Shown here: positions 56,021-64,000 of the stretch, piece by piece
Layout: each line of letters begins with the position of its first letter
Numbering within the stretch: position 1 is the first letter of the stretch
NCBI GenBank assembly: GCA_963575745.1
Contig: CAUYUJ010009591.1
Location: 179,438 to 243,437, forward strand
Direction of reading: 5' to 3'
DNA from: Prorocentrum cordatum
Taxonomy: Eukaryota; Sar; Dinophyceae; Prorocentrales; Prorocentraceae
Length of the DNA stretch: 64,000 nt
Position numbers and translations under genes: made by a program
Notes under the pieces: model-generated
Seen by the model: the letters and a program-made list of their open reading frames with translations, nothing else
What the model was told of the DNA's origin: nothing
The model's database searches: none

Positions 56021-57280
56021 ACGCCGCCCCCGCGGGGTTCGAACCGGGCCCCCTCTGGTCCGAACCCCAGAGGGGTGGCCTCTGGCCTCCCCCTCCACCC
56101 CTCCCAATTTAGGAGTGGGATGCTGTTCTACCCCCCCGTCAGGGTCGAACCCGGGGGGGGGGGCCTTGCTAGTAGCGCCAGAAAGCGGTCTTTCGGAACT
56201 ATTGGATAGCGTGTTGCTTGGCGGCCCGGGCGGCCCCGGCGGCACGCTATGCCCTGCGATCGGATAGAGTGTCGCTCCGCTCCGCGGGGCGGGAGGCTCG
56301 GGGTCACGGAACGTTGACCTCTGGGAATAGTGGCGTGGATAGCGTGTCGCACCCAAGCGTGGTGGGCCAGACCAGGTGAAACGACACGCTATCAAAAAGT
56401 TCTCTACAGTATAAAGGAGCGACCCAAATGGAGTGTGAACAGAACCCCCTTGTAACAAACTTAGCCTGGCGAAAACCAAACCATGTACAGCTGCGAGCAT
56501 CGCGAGGCAGGTGAAATGGAAGAGGGGGGCAGCACAAATATTGAGGCGTCAATCGAAAAGGAAAAGCGGGTACGGGCTCGCGGGGGGATGTTCTGATTCT
56601 CCCGAACCCCGCCACTTCACCGCATCAGCGACATCGGAGAGAACTCGCAGCGAGAGGACAACTCTAGGATGGGCTGGGGATCCGCCGCAAGACAATGCAA
56701 AACGCATGGCAAGTGGAACATGGAAGAGGGGAGACATGCGTAGAGGAAGGAAGGATGAGGAGGATGCGGATGGGGGGCACTCGAAGAAGGCTGTAATGTA
56801 TGATTCCTTACCGAAGCATCCCTCCAGCTCACCCTGACCTGCTCCGTCCACCGTCTGCAACGGAGACGGCCGAACGCGGTTCCACGGAGTCGAGGCGCGC
56901 ACACGCTTGACATCGATTCAAACAAGCGGCAGCACGCTACGCCTGACTCGCGCGGGAAGCGCTGGCAACAAAATCTGGCACGCAACACAGCGCCCCCGCT
57001 GGCTGGCCGACCCCAGCCCCCCCCTGCCCACCCACGACTCCACTATTCACTATCGGCAAACTGCTGATCGCGGTATCACGGAAAAAAGGCGCGCACACGC
57101 TTGCCATCGATTAAAACAAGCGGCAACGCGCCACGCTTGATGTACATATGTACGCTCTGTCGTCGCAGATCCCTATAGGTCTCTGGAATTCGATGTAAAT
57201 GTCGGCGGGACACATCAATTCACCCCTTGCGGGCGGGCGGGCGGGCTCGACCGCCCCGCGCGGAGCCGGGAGCCCTCGGC
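56021..57280. other. Non-coding DNA 3' of the modular gene, copy 2
   Basis: It matches 39446-40705, including the GATAGCGTGTC/GACACGCTATC inverted repeat (about 56338-56393) and the 55-bp direct repeat (about 56894 and 57086). No gene is recognised. Confidence 0.55.
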
Positions 57281-57915
57281 TCAGTAGCCAATTGCGACTG
57301 AGCCCTTTAGATTCGAAGCTTGACCATACAACCGCGCCTCGAGGGACAACATCTTCTTGCACCCTTCCTCAGGCACCGCCGCCTCCGTGTGGTCATCCTC
57401 TCCCAGCAGCCCTCCGACACGATACCCAGTGCGCTGAAGGTTCTTGACGTAGACGTTCAGATACGGCTGCCCCTTGTCGGTGTGACCGCTGCCGACTTTG
57501 AGCTCCACAAGCCCGAGTTTCAGCCACTTCGGCGTCTCGTCACGCGCGTCGTGAGCGTCGAAGTGAAAGCCTCCAGGCCGCACCTTGTTCGCCCACGTCC
57601 CTGTGGCGTTGATCTCCTGGAAGTACATGTCCGAGCAGTGTGTCCCCAGTCGACGCGCGTCGGCCTCTACAACAAGCAGCGCATCCTCGACGGGCGTTCC
57701 GCGCGGAACGCTGACCAAGACAGATTTGCCTGGCCTCACCAAATCGAACCGCTGACCGAACATGTTCTGCAAATGTGGATCGCCGGTGGCGGAGGACAAT
57801 GACGTCGTCGGTGCTGGCGTTGGTGCTGGCGTCGACGCCGCAGTCGGGGTGGGCGTGGGGCTTGGCGTCGGGTCGGCCGTCGGCTTGCGTTCGTAACAGG
57901 TGCGCGTGTCCGAAT
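57281..57915 (-). pseudogene. 3' part of modular gene, copy 2 (separated by insertion)
   Basis: The last part of the modular protein: end of the PAN-like domain (DTRTCYERK), a Thr-Pro linker and the vWD-like domain (SATGDPHLQNMFGQRFDLVR...HFDAHDARDE...GYRVGGLLGEDD) ending SVAIGY. It is cut off from the 5' part by the insertion starting at 57916, so it has no start codon of its own. Residues agree with copy 1 apart from a few changes (PRGTPVEDA for PRGMPVEDA). Confidence 0.8.
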
Positions 57916-59152
57916 CCGCCGGCCCCCTTGTGGGGCCACCAGGCTGTAGGCACGGGTTCGCAGTTTCCAGTACCAGTTGTAGCTTGTAGTTTCCAGTGTT
58001 ACAGTTCTGCTTCTTGCTGGTTACTGTAACTAGTTGACTTCTTGCTGGTTACTGTAACTAGTTGATTGACCGCGCGAGGGGGGGGAGGCCCAAATAAGAC
58101 TTTTAGCCTCACCTGGGCGCGTTGTCTGAATTGCTGGGGGGGCTCGAAATCGACACCCCTCACGCAGATCCGCGGGGTCAGGGTCCAAAAACACACGGGA
58201 TTTGCTACATTTCTGCAATTCGGTGCCACCCCTCACGCAGATCCGCGGGGTCAGGATCCAGAAACACAAGGGATTTGCCACATTTTTTTAATTCGGTGCC
58301 ACCCCTCACGCAGATCCGCGGGGTCAGGGCCCCAAAACACATGGGATTTGCTACATTTTTGAAATTCGGTGCCACCCCTCACGCAGATCCGCGGGGTCAG
58401 GGTCCAAAAACACATGGGATTTGCCACATTTCTGAAACTCGGTGCTACCCCTCACGCAGATCCGCGGGGTCAGGGTCCAAAAACATAAGGGATTTGCCAC
58501 ATTTCTGAAATTCGGTGCCACCCCTCACGCAGATCCGCGGGGTCAGGGTCCAAAAACACAGGGGATTTGCAGCATTTCTGAAATTCGGTGCCACCCCTCA
58601 CGCAGATCCGCGGGGTCAGGGTCCAAAAACACAGGGGATGTGCCACATTTCTGAAATTCGATGCCACCCCTCACGCAGATCCGCGATGTCAGGGTTCCAA
58701 AACATATGGGATTTGCCACATTTCTGAAATTCGAACCCACCCCTGACGCAGATCCGCGGGGTCAGGGTCCAAAAACACATGGGATTTGCCACATTTTTGA
58801 AATTCGGTGCCACCCCTCACGCAGATCCGCGGGGTCAGGGTCCAAAAACACAAGGGATTTGCAACATTTCTGAAATTCGGTGCCACCCCTCACGGACATC
58901 CATCGCAAGGCGTGGTAACCCAAACTGCGAGTACTCCCTCGGCCCTTTAATCCCAAGGTGTGGTAACCAAGCTCGTAAACCATACACGTCTTACCAATCG
59001 CCCTGTGTGGTAACCCCTCTTGTGATCAGTTGGTTTTGCCGATTGCGAATCGGCCTCGCATGAAGTTCCGATACTGCTGCGCGACAGCGCCAAAGCCTCA
59101 TGACTTAGCTCTTCCATGGCCCATTCTCCGGCAGGGGGCGAAGCCCTTACGG
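57916..59152. mobile_element. 1.24-kb insertion in the modular gene, copy 2
   Basis: Comparison with copy 1 (junction at about 41336-41341) shows 1.24 kb of extra DNA between CGAAT and ATAAAAAGG, with AT at both edges as a possible 2-bp duplication. The left part (57916-58085: CCCCCTTGTGGGGCCACCAG...GCGCGAGGGGG) is related to 45283-45425 and 63000-63135. The middle is the 73-bp array. The right 260 bp are unique except for AGG(C/T)GTGGTAACC phrases at 58910, 58958 and 59008. No coding capacity or terminal inverted repeat is seen. Confidence 0.8.
58158..58900. repeat. 73-bp tandem array, ten units
   Basis: CACGCAGATCCGCGGGGTCA starts at 58161, 58234, 58307, 58380, 58453, 58526, 58599, 58672, 58745 and 58818, exactly 73 bp apart. 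A partial unit follows at 58891. Units also hold CCAAAAACACATGGGATTTG and ACATTTCTGAAATTCGG. Units are about 90-95% alike by eye, which is recent for this window. Confidence 0.95.
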
Positions 59153-61141
59153 ATAAAAAGGCGTCGGACTCCCCATCGCTCCCAAGCGCAGGAAACAGGC
59201 AGGGGACCATTCCCCAGTCGAGACATGCACAAATCCGACGCACTCCTGATTCGAATTGCACTCGTCGGCGCAAGGTCCAATATCACCACCAGAGACGTCT
59301 ACTCTGATTGAGCCCAAGTTGCCGGCGACACCGTTCCCATCGCACGTCTGACCCGTATGCTCTGTGTACAACAGCATCAATGCCAGTGTCGGTGCTGGCG
59401 TCGGTGCCAATGTCGGACTGGACGTCGGGCTGGGCGCAGGGGTCTTGACCCAGATCGTGCCCTGTACTGGATACGAATTTCTTGGCCAAGTCGTCGCTCC
59501 AGCGCCCACCATACCTTGACCCTCAGCCTCTGTTGCCCCAAACCCGATGGCGTCGTCGGCATCACCAACTCTGTCATAGTTGTTGAAGAGAGCACCGAAT
59601 CGCACCCTGGCCTGATAGATTGACATGTCGTCTGCGTAATTAATGCCCGAACCCATCCAAACGGTTTCTTCCGCCCATCCGTTCCGCCCGGCGTATTCAG
59701 CCCACAGCCTGATATCAGCAGTCGATTCGCCGAACCTGATATTCGTGGAGGAGCCGATGGGAGTAGTGGCGAACAGATCCTTGAGAGTCGTCGTCGTGGG
59801 AAGCCCCATGGAGGCAAAATTGTACGTCTTGCACCCCCCAGGGAGACACCCTCTTATTTCGGTCGCGGGCGCAGACAGAAATGCGTCAAACTTTCCGTCG
59901 GCATCCTTGTAAGGGTCAGTATCGGCTTCATCCACGAGTTGGTCATTTGTCCAGTAGTCGCTGGAGAAGGTGAACTGGCTGAAGGTGGCAAACCGCATCG
60001 CCAGCACAAAGCCGCCATCGCTGCCTGGGTGCGGCGTGTGGACCGTCGGGTACGGCGTCGGGCTTGGCGTGGGGCTAGGGGTCGGACTGGGCGTCGGACT
60101 GGGCGTGGGACTGGGCTGACAGTTTCCATTTGTAGCGATATCACCCACTTTCCAATCACGATGAATCGCAGCTGTACTGTCGAAACGTCCATGAGAATTG
60201 CCGGCCGTTCCACCATTGGCACCTTGCCAAAGCACACCAGAACCAACCGCAAGCTCCACCCCACCGCGGCATTGCCTCAAATCTGGCCAGTAAACCGTTC
60301 CAGATCCAAGCTCCGCCACCCAATCGAAATTGAAATACCTACCGACGGTGCCACCCGCATGATCAGTGCTCAGCACTGGCAACCACAAATCCGTCGTCTG
60401 CTCGAAGGTACGCGCTGGCGTTGGAGCCGTCGGGTGGGGCGTGGGGCTCGGCGTCGGGCTCGGGGTCGGCGCGGCGAGGCACGTCGATAGCGACAAGGGA
60501 TCATAGCACGTCGAGTTTGAAATGGCCCTGGTCACTGAAAAGTCACAGATCCTATACCTCTCTGCAGAGTCCGCTGGGAATGTGCTCGGACTGAGGGTAT
60601 TCAATGCTCCGTCCAGGGGAGGCAGAGATGCCAGCGCGGTGCCGTAGGACGAGAACACGGGCCGGTCCACTTGTGTGTTGAATACCTGTTGGCCGTTGAC
60701 GTAGCAGGCGAAGTCGCTTTCACTCACGATGACCATCTCATAGTACTGATCAAGGCCAACTGGCAACGTCACACGGTAAGTCGTTGAGGGAATCGACAGG
60801 GCATTAAACTGGAAAAGCAACTGAAAGGTCCCCGCATTCACCCCAGGCATCTCAGGCCCGTGGATAGCCATGTAGGGATTGTAGCCACTCCCCAAAAGAA
60901 GATAAGAAGAGGCGATGTTAGGAAAAGAAGAAGTAACGTGAATCGAAAAACCGATGCGAAATGGAATGCCATTACCATTCCACCCTTGCTCCGCGCAGGC
61001 CATCGCTGGTGCTGGGGTCGGTGCTGGCGTGGACGCCTCATTGCCGTCCGACCCGTGCGCGGACACCTGGATGAGATGCAGCTCGGCGCCCACCATGGAA
61101 GCGAACGCGGACACCGTCGCGATGATTAGCTTGTACGCCAT
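59147..61141 (-). pseudogene. Secreted modular protein gene, copy 2, 5' part (664 codons)
   Basis: From the ATG at 61141 one frame runs without interruption through the signal peptide, LamG-like domain, second domain, fibrinogen/lectin-like domain (GGFVLAMRFATFSQFTFSSD... TVWMGSGINYADDMSIYQAR) and most of the PAN-like domain (CADECNSNQECVGFVHVSTG). It stops three codons into the insertion, just before the last Cys of that domain. The 2 bp missing in copy 1 near 42032 are present here. If transcribed it would give a secreted protein without the vWD-like domain, so it may still have a product. Confidence 0.78.
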
Positions 61142-61248
61142 GACTGAGGCGACTATGGCTTGAAAGGATAAGAAAGAGCAGATGTAAAAGGTAAGAAAGA
61201 GCAGTTGTTCGATTGAGATGCCAGGAGGAGATGCACTCACCTCGCGGA

Positions 61249-61270
61249 CTTGAGCCAAACTGGCTACGGA
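61249..61270 (-). other. Spliced-leader relict, copy 2 (one mismatch)
   Basis: It matches the 22-nt leader except one base (CCAGTTTGG for CCATTTTGG). It sits in the same place as the copy at 43433-43454 and abuts the same minisatellite. The change arose after the duplication. Confidence 0.88.
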
Positions 61271-61274
61271 CCTA

Positions 61275-62545
61275 CGCCTTCGAACTCCCTTATGGGGCCA
61301 CGAAACGTATGAGGGTGTACCAAATCGTATGCGGGCAAGCCAGGCGGACCCTGCCGCTGGGGCCGTCAGAAGATCTCCTTATGGGGGCACGAAACGTGCG
61401 AGGTGTGTGCCGAATCGGGTGCGGGTACGCCATGCGGACTCTGCCGCTGCGTCCTTTGGTGGAGCTCCCTATGGGGCCACGAAACGTGCAAGGGGTGTAC
61501 CAAATCGGGCGCGGGTACGCAATGCGGACGCTGCGTCCTTCGGTGGAGCTCCCTATGGGGCCACGAAACGTGCGAGGGTGTGCCGAATTGGGTGCGGGTA
61601 CGCCATGCGGATCCTGCCGTTGGCACCTTCGGTGGAGCTCCCTATGGAGACACGAAACGTGTGAGGGGGGGCAGGCACGCCATGCGGACCCTGCCGCTGG
61701 GGCCAACTGTGGAGCTCCCCATGGAGACACGACGCAAGTGAGAGGTGTGCCGTATCGAGTGCGGGCACGCCATGCGGACCCTGCCGCTCGGGCCGTCGGT
61801 GGAGCACCCATATGGGGGCTCGAAACGTGCGAGGGGTGTACCAAATCAGGTGCGGGTACGCCATGCGGGCCATGCCGCTGGGGCCTACGGTGGAGCTCCC
61901 TATGGGGCCACGAAACGTGCGACAGGTGTGCCGACCCGGGTGCGGGCACGCCATGCGGACCCTGCCGCTGGGGCCGTCGGTGGAGCTCCCCATGGAGCCA
62001 CGAAGCGTGTGAAGGGTGTGCCGAATCGTGTGCGGGCACGCCATGCGGACCCTGCTGCTGGCGGCCCCTCCCCATGGAGATGCGAAGCGTGTGGGAGACT
62101 GTCGATGGGGTGTGACTCATTGCATCTGTTCCATCACCGTCTCCACTTGTGGGGCGCGTGCGGTCGCCGCGCGCGATCGGACCTGCACTGCACACGCCAT
62201 GCAGACCCTGCGGTTGGGACCTTCGTTGGGGCTCCCGAAGGGGCCACGAAACGTGCGACGGGTGTGCCAACCCGGGCGGGGTACGCCAGGCGGACCGGAC
62301 CCTGCCGCTGGGGTCGACGGTGGAGCGCCCCATGCGGCCACGAAGCGCGTGAGAGAGGTGCCGAATCGTGTGCGGGTCAGTCATGCGGACCCTGCCGCTG
62401 GGGCCGTCGGTGGAGCTGCCCATGGAGACACGAAGCCTGTGAGAGGTGTGCCGAATCGTGTGCGGGTATATGCGGACCATGCCGCTGGGGTCGTCGGTGG
62501 AGCTCCCCTATGGGGCACGAAACGTGCGAGGGGTGTGACGAAATG
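61275..62545. repeat. 90-bp minisatellite array, copy 2
   Basis: As 43460-44825, but the first full unit and part of its neighbour are missing, and a 6-bp loss near 61530 shortens one unit. Confidence 0.88.
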
Positions 62546-63215
62546 TGAATACTGCGGAGGGCAAAGGCAGAGATGGGAGGAGGGAGGAGGAGGGAGGAGT
62601 AAGGAAAAAGGAACGCGGGGCGCTGTCCCTTCAAAACGAGGACCCAACACAAGATGGTTTGGAAAACCTGTACTGGAAACGACCCAGGACCAGACCTGGT
62701 GGTCGCAAGCTCGCCAACATTGCGTGCACGACGCCCTCTCGAGAATCGAAAAGAGCAATCTGCAAATCGGCCTGGCAGGGTGGGGGTTCTAGCAACCTCT
62801 GGGGTGAGCGCCACGATAGCCAGAACCCCTCCTGAGCCCAGCGTGGCAGGATAAGTCAGCATCTGATCGGCAAGTCGGATCGAATCGGTGTGCTCTGGAT
62901 CAGGCAGCATCGGCACGGAATCGAAATCGAATCGGCTGCGCCAGGATGCACAACAACGTCATGCAAACATCGGGCCGCATCGGATCGTCGGAATCTGCCG
63001 GCCCCCTTGTGGGGCCACCAGGCTGTCGGGCGAAGTTGCTGCTCCCTGCGCCAGTTGCTGTTTCAAATATCCAATGTTACAGTACTGCTGTCTGCTTCCT
63101 ACTGTAAGTTGCTGAAGTCCGCGCGAGGGGGGGAGCCTCAAACCAGCAGTTGACTACGCCCGGATCGCGTGCTCTGAATGCCCTGGGGTGCGTGGGACAC
63201 GTAAAAATACATGAG
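62546..63215. other. Array tail and dispersed repeat, copy 2
   Basis: Matches 44826-45490, including the segment 63000-63135 related to the insertion at 57916. No gene is recognised. Confidence 0.55.
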
Positions 63216-63400
63216 GTTCGCGCCCCCGAAGCCATAATCCCTTTGTATATTATGCAATTGTCGCGTCCCCGAGGCCCCCCCTTGTAAATTATGCAATGCT
63301 TGCGTCCCCAAGGCAACAGAGCCTCGTAAATTACTCAATGTTCGCGTCCCCGAAGCCTTAAACCCTGGAAAACTACACTGTATTCGCATTGCCGAGGCCA
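63216..63400. repeat. ~42-bp minisatellite, copy 2
   Basis: Same units as 45495-45675. Confidence 0.75.
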
Positions 63401-63409
63401 AGATTGCTC

Positions 63410-64000
63410 GAAGGTGCCCGAAGATGGTTCCAAGATGGCCCAAGAGGGCCCAGAGAGGACCCAAGAGAGCTCCAAGAGGACTCCCGAGAGAGCCCCACGA
63501 GGCCAAAATCGTAGATGTTACGAAAGTGTTTGAAGGAGTATGGCCTTCTCGCATCTTTGGCTTTCCAACACTCCAAGACGGCTCAAGAAGCTCCCAAGAC
63601 CGCCCCAAGGCAGCCCAAGACGCCTCCAAGGGGGCCCCAAGACGCCCCAAGAGGGCTCTCAGATGGCCCAAGAAGCGCTCAAGACGGCCCAAGAAGGCCC
63701 CAAGACGTCCCCAAGAGGGGCCCAAGCAGGGGACCACGAACCGAGTATTCCATATTTGTGCCCCGAGAAGCCCCCGGGAAGCACCAAGAGGCCGTCAAGA
63801 GGCCCCAAGAGGCCCTAAGAGGCACCCGAGACGCGCCCAAGAGGCATCCAAGAGACCCAAAAGATGCCCCACAAAGCCCCAAGAGGCCCCCAAGAGGCGC
63901 CCAAACCGCCTCCAAGAGGCCCCCGAGAGGCTCCCCACGACACCGCAACACATATACAAGAGGCCTCAGACCCACAACCCAGGCACGGTGGCGGGGATGG
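63410..64000. repeat. CCAAGAGG array, copy 2, cut by window end
   Basis: Same as 45690-46280. The conserved tail (CACAACCCAGGCACGGTGGC) begins at about 63973 and is truncated by the window boundary. Confidence 0.85.

Larger units (their letters stand above)
47583..64000. repeat. Large tandem duplication, copy 2 (runs off window)
   Basis: This is the same order of parts as 31800-46290. Copy-specific changes are a longer (ACAT)n flank, an (AAAT)n run near 54825, a 1.24-kb insertion at 57916-59152, a lost 90-bp array unit near 61280, a 17-bp deletion near 51320, and no 35-bp deletion in the retrotransposon. The right end is not reached. Confidence 0.9.

Noticed and set aside
57916-58900. Direct-repeat array considered as a CRISPR
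   Set aside because: The 73-bp units are contiguous without variable spacers, and the DNA is from a eukaryote.

Overview
This is nuclear DNA of a dinoflagellate. The strongest evidence is a perfect 22-nt copy of the dinoflagellate spliced leader (minus strand, 43433-43454), a one-mismatch copy at 61249-61270 and a more degenerate one at 16163-16185, each at the 5' edge of minus-strand coding sequence. High GC, abundant non-LTR retrotransposon remains, many minisatellites and coding sequence found only on the minus strand fit the same origin. I cannot name the genus. I see no rRNA, tRNA or bacterial-style operon.

Layout. 0-11 kb is almost gene-free: a degenerate CCAAGAGG array, a 1.9-kb element with inverted ends enclosing a 78-bp minisatellite, trinucleotide repeats, three copies of a small palindromic element, and GC-rich DNA with open frames I do not believe. 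11.3-18.2 kb holds two decayed non-LTR retrotransposons on the minus strand, one nearly complete (ORF1, endonuclease, reverse transcriptase) with a degenerate spliced-leader relict at its 5' end. 18.2-21.1 kb carries two related GC-rich blocks around a ~100-bp repeat array. 23.6-26.7 kb is a fragmented minus-strand protein-coding region of unknown function. 26.7-28.3 kb holds a 103-bp repeat array and short inverted-repeat elements of the same family as the 1.9-kb element.

31.8-64.0 kb is a head-to-tail duplication with a unit of about 15.8 kb in copy 1. Each copy contains, in order on the plus strand: (ACAT)n; a 5'-truncated non-LTR retrotransposon (endonuclease C-terminus, reverse transcriptase, RNase H, zinc fingers; minus strand); more (ACAT)n; a GC hairpin; a CTTGGGG array; AT microsatellite; (GAC)n; a degenerate minisatellite; (GTC)n; non-coding DNA; a secreted modular protein gene (minus strand) with a spliced-leader relict; a 90-bp minisatellite; a 42-bp minisatellite; and a CCAAGAGG array. 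Copy 2 runs off the right end of the window.

The modular gene encodes a signal peptide, a LamG-like domain, a fibrinogen/lectin-like domain, a PAN-like domain and a C-terminal vWD-like domain joined by Thr/Ser-Pro linkers. It looks like a cell-surface or secreted protein. Copy 1 is broken by a 2-bp deletion and copy 2 by a 1.24-kb insertion carrying ten 73-bp repeats. Its spliced leader abuts repeat DNA directly, so the gene probably came from a reverse-transcribed trans-spliced mRNA. The retrotransposons nearby are a plausible source of the enzyme.
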